Below are positions 1 through 10,193 of a stretch of 64,000 nt of DNA, piece after piece. Below the pieces are notes generated by a model, which searched no databases, had not been told where the DNA came from, and was given only the letters and a program-made list of their open reading frames with translations. Numbering within the stretch: the stretch's first letter is position 1; each line of letters begins with the position of its first letter. The translations under genes were made by a program, and so were the position numbers. The DNA is from Jaltomata sinuosa (Eukaryota > Streptophyta > Magnoliopsida > Solanales > Solanaceae), in NCBI GenBank assembly GCA_003996215.1, contig QJPP01001743.1, positions 62,001 through 126,000 of the forward strand, written 5' to 3'.

Positions 1-949
1 GTGATTTTAGGAGGGGAATGAAACTCTTCTAATTGTATTTGAATTTATAGATGAGTCTGGTCAAAATATTGTTATATTGTTATGGATAGTCAATTTTTAA
101 AAGTGTTATTATGGATTATAATTAAGAGTTTAAGTATGTTATGCCATATAGTTTTTTCTTAAAAAAATTATGTATGCCACATCAACTTATGTTAAGAGGA
201 TGGGCAATTTTCGCTTTAGATTTAACATTTAGGGCATTTTTTATCCATGGATTTAAGGATATTTTTACATCATTTCTAATACGTTAATAAGTTAAAGATA
301 TTTTTGATCATTTTCCGTATATATTCCGGTGACTCACAACCATCATTGTTTAATGGTTGCCCTTGCTCCAGCAACTGCAGTTATCTTTTTTGCCTTTGCA
401 CTTCACATTAAATTCTTGAGCATCTGTCCACTCCATGTGATACTCAAGAAATAGAATACCAACTTTAAGATATACTTTGTCCCAATTTAAGTATCTTATT
501 TATTTTTTTAATTTATTTTAAAAGTAATATTATTTTATATTTGATGAGTTTTTTAATTTTAATATTTTACATAACATGTTAAGATCATAAAACTTAAAAG
601 ACTACACATATTTAAAAATTTATTTTTATTTTTTAAATTTCATATCTAGTTAAACTAGTAATCTAAATCTAGTCGAGAGTAAGAATTAATCTTCTCCACA
701 AACAACCAAAGATGTTTTGATAATTTAACATTTTGATGCATGTTTCTAGTTCCTAAAAATATTAATTTGATTCTTGACATTCAGACTATTATTAGCAAAT
801 GAAATACTAGTATTTTTTGGGGGGAATTTGATTCTTAAAATTAATAAATAATTTTTAAGTATTGGTTGGAGGAAATGATGTAAAATTAAAAGTTAAAGAA
901 AGTTATAAGAATAAGCCAAAAAAACAAGATAACTGTCAGAAAAAATTTC
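1..949. other. AT-rich intergenic DNA, no gene seen
   Basis: No reading frame of convincing length or composition on either strand. Around 476-500 there is a short stretch resembling one end of a small MITE (tttgtcccaatttaagta), but no matching partner end is visible. Confidence 0.5.
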
Positions 950-2085
950 CATCTAATATTCATGAATGGTCACTTATGTTTAGAAAATTGTCTAAGAATA
1001 TCACTTTTATTTTTTTAGGACTATAATATCACTCAATTATCTCAATTTTCCTCAAATATACTTGACACTAAAAACACTCTTCTCTCTCCTAGTTGGATGC
1101 CATGTCACAATAATTTTTTTAACTCATTTAAATCAACCCAAAACTTAGAGTTAATTCCCTAAATGGTCACTCTAATTTTGAACATTCTCATTAATTCCTA
1201 TTTTATTATTGTAATAAATAAAGCAAAAAGTAATTTTTAAAAAAGATTCTCAAAACTTGTGTGATCATTTAGAGAATTTACTCCAAAATGATATTACAAA
1301 AGAACTAACGAACCCAACTTTTATTCTGCAAAGAAGAGATAGGACAATAAATTTTTCATGCTTAAAATTTTACAATTTAATTGAAGAAAAAAGGGAGTCG
1401 ATTAATCTGAACGAACCCAATGTTTATTTTTTCTTTTTAACCAAAAAATAATACAAATATATTTTTTTATTTTTCAAATGAGATGAACAACATACTTTTT
1501 CATATTCAAAATTTTACACTTGTAATCGGAGAAAAAAGAGAGTAAAAATAATTTGATTAAAATGCGTAAAAAATAATATATTCTGTAAAAGAGATGGACA
1601 AAAAACTTTTTCATATTTGAAGTTACTAATTCCTAAGCATGAATTTTTTTTCTTAATAGATATATAAATTAATTTTTTTAAATAAGATTATAATTTTTAG
1701 TTAAATGAGTTTGATGAGTTAAATAAATCTATTGTTTAGAACAAGAAAGGCTAATGACATGGCATGTCAACTAAGAGAGAAAGAAGCTTTTGAGATGTTT
1801 AATATTGTTTGAGGAAAACAGTGATAGTTGAGTGATATTATTGTCCTAAATAAAATAAAAAGTAATTTTTAATGGAAATTTTTAAATAAGTTAAAAAAAT
1901 TATTATTAAAAAAGTGTGACATGACATCCAATTAAGAGAGAAAAGAGAGTTTTTAGTGTCAAGTATATTTTGAGAAAAATATGGATAGTTGGATGATATT
2001 GTAGTCCTAAAAAAAATAAAAAAAATATTTTAAAGTAATTTTTCAAACATGGGTGACTATTAAGAGAATTTACTCCTAATAGTGA
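950..2085. mobile_element. Foldback repeat with three related terminal arms
   Basis: A stretch at 965-1135 (gaatggtcac, then ttaggactataatatcac, then cttgacactaaaaac, then a ccatgtcac end) recurs in inverted orientation at about 1890-2065 (gtgacatgacatcc, gtttttagtgtcaag, gatattgtagtccta, gggtgactatt). A third related arm lies at about 1730-1870, in the same orientation as the right arm. Long inverted arms around AT-rich DNA suit a non-autonomous foldback (MULE-like) element that has been duplicated or nested. No transposase is visible and I could not fix the outer ends or a target duplication. Confidence 0.5.
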
Positions 2086-2810
2086 AAAGAGTTATTTTTC
2101 TCTTTTGATAAAAAAATAATATTTTTCTTGTAAGTATTTTTTTTTCCACACCAAACCACTAGAAATAACTCTCATATTACTTTTTTTTTTCCTCTAAAAA
2201 TAATTCCCGTCCAAATAAAGCATATTGCGTAGAAAAATAAAAGAATACGTAGACTGTTATATCTAAGGGGCATTAAGGAAGAATATCCACGAGTGCAACA
2301 CGTGAAGCGAATCCAATAGTGAAAATCAACATGGCTAATTAGAGATCTCGAATTTTAAGAAGTGATGTACTATTAAATATATTTCGAAGTATTTCAAATG
2401 GTCAAATCTTTTATATTCTGAAAAATTTATTATTATTTGTTTACACAAAATCAAAATTTATCTTTTCGTGTTTTTTTTTTTTAATTTCAAGCATTGCAAT
2501 GCAATATTAATTTAATATTATTATGTCAACTTATTAAATTTTTAAGTTAAATTTTATTATTTTAACTTATATTATATTTTTTCGCTGAAAATTTACATTG
2601 TTGATATTCCTACTTCACAGGCTATAAATATGAGAATATATCTTTCCTCGAAAAAGAATTTTTAAAATAAATTATACCGTAATAATTAATGGATTCACAC
2701 CTAAATATCCAGAAAAGTACACTTCAAATTCTCTTATATGAGAAGCCACACTTGGGGTGATTCAGCTATCTGTTTCATGCTCCTATTTTTGTCCATTTAA
2801 AGGTTCAGTT
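2086..2810. other. AT-rich intergenic DNA, nothing recognised
   Basis: Homopolymer runs and AT-rich sequence only. No ORF, RNA gene or repeat was recognised on either strand. Confidence 0.5.
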
Positions 2811-2954
2811 TTAGTGCGGAAGGTCTTCGGTTCAAACCTCTGAACAACCTTAATTCTTTTAGTGCAGAAGGTCTTCAGTTCAAACATCTAAACAACCTTA
2901 ATTCTTTTAGTGCGGAAGGTCTTCGGTTCAAACCTCTGAACAGCCTTAATTCTT
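2811..2954. repeat. Three tandem copies of a 48-bp unit
   Basis: Units start at 2811, 2859 and 2907, each beginning ttagtgc and containing aaggtcttcggttcaaacc then ctgaacaaccttaattctt. The ggttcaaacc core resembles a pol III B box, so the unit could come from a tRNA-derived SINE, but no A box was found. The second copy differs from the other two at several positions. Confidence 0.8.
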
Positions 2955-3199
2955 TTTATCTCAAATTCTCTTATATTAGAAGCATTTGTAAGGGACTAAG
3001 GGTGTTGCACGTGGTAGCTACGTCTCTGGCCCACAACACCAATTCATATTTTTCTCAAATCAAAAAGGGTTGCTATATGCTAATTTATAAAGATTAAGTA
3101 ATAAAAATTTACCGTTGTACATATATTTATTTTATCTTTTAACAATTAATTATGGTAATTTTTATTTCTTAAGAATCAAGAACTTTGTCATATTATGTG

Positions 3200-4160
3200 C
3201 ATTTCTAAGGGTAAATTTCACAAATAATAAGGTAACTTTTACTTTTTTCACAAAAGTAATTTAGCTATTTTTTTTAACACAAAAATAATTTAATTTTGGG
3301 TTAGTAACACAAAAATAAGTTGGCCGAAAAATAATAACTTTTTCGGTGAACTTTCTCAATTTCACTATTTTTTTAATTTTAAATCTAATATTTTTTAATT
3401 TTACCATCCAAAGCAGAAATAGCAATATTTGTATTTATAGTTGACTGCATCATTTATTTTGTATTTGTACTTGTATTTATATTCATTGATATGAATTGTA
3501 TTTATTGATACAAATTGAACCATACAAATATTAATAATACATTTATATCAAACAATACTTATTTATACAACTTGAACCACACATATACAAATGATATTTA
3601 TTTATATACAAATACAAATGATAATTTTGACATACAAATACAAACGATACATTTGTATCAAATGATACGTTGCATATTTGTATATGATAGACTCAAGCAA
3701 ATACAAATAATGCATATACTTATTTGTATACAAATATAAATGACACGGTTAAACCATCCAAATGATAAATTTATATAAAATGTATCGTTTGATACAAAAA
3801 TAATAATATATAAAATACAAAAAACAATAAAATTTTAAATACAATAAAAAAAGAGAAAGAGAGAGAGAGAGGGGTCAAAGTATAAAATATAAAATATAAA
3901 ATATAAAAAAAAAATAAAAAAGAGGGAGAGAGAGGTGAAAATATAAAATACAAAAGAGAGAGAAATTTGAAAATATAAAATATAAAAAAAGAAAAAGAAA
4001 ACAGAAAAAGAAAGAGAGGCTAGAGAGAGAGAGATAGAGAAAATTTGGAGAAAATAAGGGAGATAGCAATATTTTAACTTAAAAACTGTTATCTCCTGTA
4101 ATAAGCAAAGTTGTGTTATCTCCTCCTTAATTATGGGCTCAAATTTGCTATTTCTGAAAA
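3200..4160. repeat. Low-complexity AT- and purine-rich block
   Basis: 3500-3760 is a degenerate array around tacaaatgata / tatttgtatacaaat. 3840-4050 is purine-rich on the + strand (gagagagaga alternating with aaaatataaaata). The reading frames here are only by-products of composition. The borders (caaataataaggtaac on the left, ctgttatctcc on the right) may mark an inserted element, but no clear terminal repeat is seen. Confidence 0.6.
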
Positions 4161-4345
4161 TTTCTCTTTTTTTAATTTCAACTTTTCACATGGCATATTT
4201 AAGATTACAAGATTAAAGGACATTTTGATATATTTGACATATCTTTAATTTAATACCACAAGATTCAAAAATCTTCTTTATTTTCTTAAACTCCGTGTCG
4301 AGTCAAAATAGGTCATTCTTTTTAAAACAGAGGAAGTATAATTTA
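4160..4345. mobile_element. Partial Stowaway-like MITE (right half)
   Basis: The stretch from aagattacaagattaaagg to acagaggaagtata matches the right half of a MITE family seen elsewhere in this window (19048-19170, and the left half at 32296-32470). The family ends in a cggagggagta-type terminus; here it reads cagaggaagta. The left terminus is missing, so the copy is truncated. Confidence 0.55.
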
Positions 4346-5772
4346 CTATAATTAATAATTTAAAATATCAAAAAATTATATGAAAAATTAGATTGACTCT
4401 TAAAAGAATTTTAGTGCTACATAAATTGGGACAAAGAGAATAACATATATTATCTGAAAATTATGTAAAAAATATTATAAAAATACAATAGCTAACAATT
4501 TTAAATATTTAAAAATTATATAAAAAATGTGATTAACTCTCAAAATATATTTGTGTCATATAAATTAAAACGAAAAAAATAATACGGGCTTTTTGTATCT
4601 AGTAAAAACATATATGACAATTTCTCTTTAAAAATAAAAAGCTCAGAATCTCTCTTTAAACTTTGACTTTATGTCCCTATTAATCTTGTTGAGACAATTT
4701 TGAGTCTTTGGAAAGAATTTTTGTTATTGTTGAAAGTATCGCTCTTAGAAATGAACTTTACAATGTACAAGCTCAAATTTAATCGGATCTGAATAGGAAT
4801 ATCGAATATGGAATAAAAAATGGACAAAGAATAATACTTACGTAGTTGGTTTGACAAAAACCATGTCCATGTCGCTGCAAAAACACACATCCGACCAAGT
4901 GACGTGGATAGGATCTTTGCCACTCCAAAAAGATCAATAAAAACCACTACTTCTCCATCCTAATCCTACTATTAAAATGTTGATGAGGAATCTATCAAAT
5001 CTTTGTATGGATCTTCATCTTGGTTCACAAAAGATAACCCAAGATTTAGGGTGTGTTTGGTAGATGGAGAAAAATATTTTCTAAAAAATACATTCCAATT
5101 TTTTTGGTTTGATTAGTTAAAATTTTCTAAAAATAAATTTTTTAAGGAAATAAATTTCTTAAAAATGACTTTTCTAATAAAATTAAGGTGGAGATGAGAT
5201 GGCCACATGACTACCTCGAGTAGTAAAATAACAAGATCATGAGTGCTTCGACCTTAGTACTCTCTCAAACACTTTAATTTTTCTAATTAACAAGTCAATA
5301 TTTTTTAAATTATTGGAAGAAAATGTACCTTAGAATTTAAGACATGCACAAATGATACATAAAATAAATGCAGTCCTAATTCCAATGTAAGACTTATAAG
5401 GCAGGATTGGAGTGGTCCATGTGACAAACACCAAAGTCTATGATAAGAGTTGATTTTTGGATAGGGTTGATTTAGACCAAAAATTCTTGAAAAATTATTT
5501 TGAACACCCTGCCAACAATTTTTGATCAAAACTGAACTATGAAATTTTTTCATGCATTACTCTTTCCAACATAATATTTCTTTGTTTTGCAACCACATGA
5601 GGCAAATTTGTAGAATATATATTGTAATTAATGTGTTTTCCATAATGATTTCCAGGCTTATAGTTTTGTTTTTCTTCCTAATAGGTGATCAAATATATTA
5701 GGTAAAACTACAACCGAGCTTATCCGGATTCTATCGCTGTAGAATAATAAGTATAACTTTTATATATGGATA
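4346..5772. other. Intergenic DNA, no gene seen
   Basis: AT-rich sequence. A tgtgtttggtagatgg motif near 5060 resembles a Tourist-type MITE end, but no partner terminus was found. The short minus-strand frames around 4670-4950 and 5305-5550 show no recognisable domain. Confidence 0.4.
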
Positions 5773-5780
5773 GTATAGAT

Positions 5781-6660
5781 CAGTATTTTAAAAGGCAGTT
5801 TTGAGGCTCGCTTCGGGGCTCGCCCTGAGGCGAGGCACTGACAAAAATGCCTCGGGGCTTATGTGTGGGGCTTAAGTCCTATGAGGCTTACGCCTTAAGC
5901 GCCCGAGCGTACGCCCCAAAAACGCCTAACGCCCAACGCTCGGGGCTCGCCTAATAGTTCTACCCAATTATGTGTCAAATTTTTAATTAGTCAACATTGT
6001 TGATCCTCATAATTCTTCAATAAATGAATGATGTTTAGTAGTTTTTTTCATCTATAGAAATAAGAAAGTTGAGAAAAATTAATTGCTTATTTACTATTTC
6101 AAAATATTGTGAGGGTGAATATCACTTAACATTTCTTTTTAAAACACAACCAAATTTTACATCTTCACTTGTCATTGGTCTTCATGTTTTTGGTTCCTAT
6201 GTCTCCAAATTATCATATTTTATTGTTTTGTTATTTAAAAGTATTTTTTTAATTCATGAAGGAATGGTGTTTTAATTATAATACTAATAAAAAAAAATTG
6301 GGGAGTTAAACTGCATAGTATAGTCATATATTCTAAGAAATTGTGATTCTTTTATTGTTTGGAGTTAAAATGTTAGAGTTGATTTGAATCTCATAATAGC
6401 TTTTATATCATTGCATTATTTCTACTTGTAAAATGATGTTAGAAGTTTTATTTTCTATGAGTTTCTTTAATCATATTTTAAATTTTTGAAAATTGTTAAT
6501 GTATTTTTTTTTATAATTTTTGAGTTATTATAGTATTTTATTATATTATAAATAAAAAATTAAAGATCTATGGGGCTTACGCCCCAACGCCCCGGGGCTT
6601 ACGCCTCGCTCCGTGTTAAATAAAATGCCTCGCCTTACGCCCCCGTCTTTTAAAACACTG
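5781..6660. mobile_element. Non-autonomous hAT element with 8-bp target duplication
   Basis: The left end cagtattttaaaag (5781) is the inverse of the right end cttttaaaacactg (6660, one mismatch). An identical 8-bp flank, gtatagat, sits at 5773-5780 and 6661-6668. CAG...CTG ends with an 8-bp duplication are characteristic of the hAT superfamily. Both subterminal regions are strikingly GC-rich compared with the surroundings and carry repeated gaggcg / ggggcttacgcc motifs, a plausible transposase-binding array. The central part is AT-rich and encodes nothing recognisable. Confidence 0.88.
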
Positions 6661-6812
6661 GTATAGATTTTTTATATTATCAAGTTTCATAGCAGTCGAA
6701 GTGTAGTATTGAGGTGAGGAGCGCATTAGCCAGGTGGAGTATTTCTTTGCTGGCCTTAATTTTCATCGAGAGATACAGTTGTTGTTGTCTCTATGCCGCA
6801 TTTTCTATAGTA

Positions 6813-6893
6813 TGCCTTGGAGAGAATTCGAACCTTCACGCTTTTTAGCACGAAATTTTGAGTCTCGTGTATCTACCATTTCACTATGAGGAC
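6813..6893 (-). pseudogene. trnL-CAA: Decayed plastid-type tRNA-Leu(CAA) copy (NUPT or NUMT)
   Basis: On the minus strand 81 nt align over their whole length with plastid trnL-CAA as I know it: gtgaaatggtaga in the D arm, gagactcaaaat around the CAA anticodon, cgtgctaaa in the variable arm, ggttcgaattct in the T arm, and an end in ccaaggca. The acceptor stem is ruined (5' gtcctca against 3' ccaaggc, with several mismatches), so it cannot be a working tRNA. Plastid trnL-CAA also occurs in plant mitochondria, so either organelle could be the source. Flanking DNA on both sides may belong to the same transfer but is too diverged to call. Confidence 0.75.
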
Positions 6894-7126
6894 ATCTTAA
6901 AAGTGAAAGTAAGATAATTTATCATAAAGATTAAACAATATAATAATATAAAAACTATTTATACCTATATTGTATATGTATATATAAGTTAATACAACAA
7001 TTATGTCCCAATTAAATACAAATGATATGAATTCTGATTGACTATATACCTAACTCCATTTAAGACATCATTTGACATCAAAGTGTTCACAAAGTTAAAT
7101 TGTAAAATGAAATATAAAATGAAATA

Positions 7127-7414
7127 GAGTGGAGGGTCAAAAATATATCTAATGTATTTTGAATTTTATATTTGAAGTTATTAGATGTGTAAATTTTCTA
7201 TTTGAATTATCACCAATTATTTATCAAAACGTATCTCAATTATTAATCGTTCACTTTATTTTTCAGGTAAAAAAAATAAACAATTGATAGTTAAGGTGTA
7301 CTATTTTGATAAATAATTGGTGATAATTCAGGTAGAAAATCTGCACATCTACTAATTCATGTATGTAGTTTAAAAAAATTGAGATAATTTAAATATATTT
7401 TTGATCATTAATTC
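7127..7414. mobile_element. Mutator-type foldback MITE, 9-bp TSD
   Basis: Long inverted arms: agatgtgtaaattttc with attatcaccaattattt at 7190-7225, mirrored by aaataattggtgataat and gcacatct at 7300-7350. The outer ends share gtcaaaaatat / atatttttgatc. A perfect 9-bp duplication, aatgaaata, flanks the element (7118-7126 and 7415-7423). Nine-base duplications with long inverted arms indicate a MULE-derived MITE. No coding capacity. Confidence 0.82.
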
Positions 7415-7423
7415 AATGAAATA

Positions 7424-9280
7424 AAAGAAAAAAAGAAACTATATAGAAATGAGATGGAAACCACTATTGTCAAAGTAATGGGAGTTGGATACATGGGTCG
7501 TTATCCCTCGTTTAAACAATGGGCAAAAAAGCCAATCTTGTTTATTTGGTAAGACACACCTAAAATTCGATTGTCAGATTGGCGTGCCTGACAATGCACC
7601 CCAATTCTCACAAGAGAGATATTAACACGGTGTATGGATCGATTTCGAGTTTTAGGTATGAATTTCTTGTTAAATAAGCTTTACGCGATATAAATTTAAA
7701 TTAATAAAATTTTAATATGAATATTAAACATCAGATGGAAAAAAGAAGGTGTTTGGATGCTCGTTACCTAGCATTTCATAATGTGTAATATTATATTATA
7801 ATTATAATGTGTTGTATTATATTAGACTGTATTGTTTTGATGAATGAAATATTTGGATAGATTGTATCGTTTCTTATCATTACATAATATTACACATCAA
7901 TAATTTAAAAGACAAATCTACAAAAGAAATAGGATATGAGATAAAGTTACTACAAGAAGATAGGATAAAAGATAAAATATATTTATTAGATAATAAATAA
8001 TTAATACAAAATGAGAAAAAAAGTAACAAAACGATCACATAAAAATCCTTACATAAAATGAGACTTTTTATTATTATATAATGATGAATTTAACGACACT
8101 ATACAATAAAATTTAAATAACAATCAAAACAAATATCGTATTCAAAATTAACAACACAATACAATAGGTAACAACCATCCATACAAGGTGCAAATCGATC
8201 GTTATACAAAATAAGAATTTTTATTGTTATCAAACATGAATTTAATAAGAAGATACAATAAATTCAAATAACAATCAAAATAAGTATTATATTTAAAAAA
8301 AATCTTAATAATTCAATTAATTAATTATTAAATTTTTACTTTATTGGTGAGTGTTCAATTTTTTATTACATAATTTATAAAAAATATTATATTTAAATCA
8401 ACAATATAATAAACTAGCCGCAAGTGATCCTGCAAAGCCAACCCCACTTTTGAAACGAAAAGTCAGAAAGAAGCAAAAAGTACAGCTATTGCTTGTTTAA
8501 TTTTCTTGAATTTCTGTTTTTTCTTTTGGTGGAAAAGGCAAAAATGAAAAGTAAGAAAGGTTGGTGGTGGGGGCAGTGGTGCTGATTCTAAAGCTAATAG
8601 ATAAGACTTGGGAAGCATTCTGAACTTGGATTTTTGTGAGAACATTGTGTTGGTGCTGTGGCAGGCAAAAAAATAATAATTTAGAAAGAAAAAAAAAAAA
8701 ACTCAAATCTTTTTTATGGGTTGATTTTTTATTTTTTTTTTTTGTGGTGGGAACTTGTTGGATTTTTTTCTCAAAGTTGTATGTACTACTTGTTCACGTC
8801 ACTAAATGCTATTTACACTGTATTTGCATTATTTTCACAAATGTAGCTGAGAACTTAGATGATTATATTGCGTTGCGCCGCATGAAAGCTAATTTGGAAC
8901 TTCCTTTGGTGAGTTTTTTCTGGAGATTTAATGAATAAAAAGATTCCATTTTTTATCCTATATTTGACAATGGGAGGTTCAATCGGTTTTTGTTTGGTGT
9001 TTTCTGAATTTGGATGACCTTCAGCAAATGGGTTTTGATCTATGTTGTTTGGACTTTTCGAAAAAATCAACGGGTGAATGTTAGATTTTTAAAAAAGTAA
9101 TGTATTTTTAAAGAATCTTAACATCAGTGCAACATAAAAAGTGAAGAGCTGGGGCAATTTAGGTTGTGAGTCCTTGTTATGGTTTATTGGCTAGCGTTTG
9201 ACTATACATTTAGGGAGTAGTTTTAAAAATTTATCTTTAAATATCTGTTTGGCTATGAAATTTGACAGATTTTGAACATG
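7424..9280. other. Intergenic DNA upstream of the NPH3-like gene
   Basis: No supported gene. The 100-aa + frame at 8636-8938 and the overlapping minus frames come from T-rich and A-rich runs and match nothing I know. The segment around 8590-8900 could hold far-upstream promoter or 5' leader sequence of the next gene, but this cannot be decided from the sequence. Confidence 0.4.
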
Positions 9281-9287
9281 TGATCTT

Positions 9288-9570
9288 CACGTGGGTCCGA
9301 TCAGTTTTTGGGACTTTCACTGACAAAATTTCAATTTTTTCCAAGTTAAAATCTATGTCCAAAGGCTTAAATTCCAATAATTGCAATTTTAAAAAATTTT
9401 AACTTCAAAATCTATCTCTAAATGGGAGCTTAGTTTTTTCCTTTTGGCCTAATATTGGTTTACTCTATTTATCATGTTTCAGGATTTAAATTCGATAAGG
9501 TTCTCAATGTTAACTCATTGTACTTTTGACATTATGTGAAACCTAATATATATGTGTGTTCCACGTGGAA
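9288..9570. promoter_or_regulatory. Two G-boxes upstream of the NPH3-like gene
   Basis: CACGTG occurs at 9288-9293. A 12-bp perfect palindrome, ttccacgtggaa, lies at 9559-9570. They sit about 0.9 and 0.63 kb before the start codon. G-boxes bind bZIP and bHLH (PIF-type) factors in plants. A regulatory role here is inference from position. Confidence 0.35.
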
Positions 9571-9898
9571 AATAATGAGTTCAGCAGAAACCCATAGTAT
9601 ATAAACTCCATCCCCCAGTGTCGTGTTATGTTTATCTAGTGATGCTATTATATGTTTTAGGAATTTACTTAATTTTCCATTGCCAATATGAAACACTTTT
9701 TTGTTTTTTTGGGTGGTAGTGGATGTTTGTTCATATTTGTTCATATTTCCAGAATCAGTTGATGCTTCTTGTCTAAATTTTTTTAGTGGTGCTCTTCAAT
9801 TTCACAACCATTTTGATGTGTCTTTGCTTGTGACAATGTTCTTTTAATAACCACATATAAGTGGAATGTTCATTTTGCGATTTGCTAATTCATTTCAT

Positions 9899-9919
9899 TT
9901 ATATATATAAATATATAAA
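9899..9919 (+). promoter_or_regulatory. TATA-rich candidate core promoter
   Basis: A tatatataaatatataaac stretch lies about 280 bp before the ATG at 10194, followed by a purine-rich, GA-containing stretch typical of a plant 5' leader. It is the best core-promoter candidate, but an upstream leader intron cannot be excluded. Confidence 0.35.
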
Positions 9920-10193
9920 CATTCAGAGTGGAGGAATTGGAAGATATAAAGAATTAGTGGAAGGGCGGTGGTGTCAGTGGAGAGCAAGTGGGATTGCCTC
10001 TGATTTTTCAGAAAATTATAACTAGCATTTAACAAGATACAGAACCAGCAAAGAATTAAAAATTTCTTGTTGAAGGCCTAAAATATAGTATTACTTACTT
10101 CTGGGGTTGTCATTTTCTTCCTTTTGATTTTGCTGAATTAGCGAAAAAAGATCGAATTTAGATACAGGAAGTGAAGAGAATTCGTCCCTGAAG

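Noticed and set aside
6813..6893. Functional tRNA-Leu gene
   Set aside because: The acceptor stem has several mismatches and the sequence is plastid-type; it is a pseudogene.
8636..8938. 100-aa plus-strand frame
   Set aside because: Driven by T-rich runs and lacks any recognisable motif or splice partner; at best leader sequence of the NPH3-like gene.
9190..9435. Possible MITE (ggctagcgtttgactatac ... ctaaatgggagctta)
   Set aside because: The ends are only loosely inverted and no target duplication was found.
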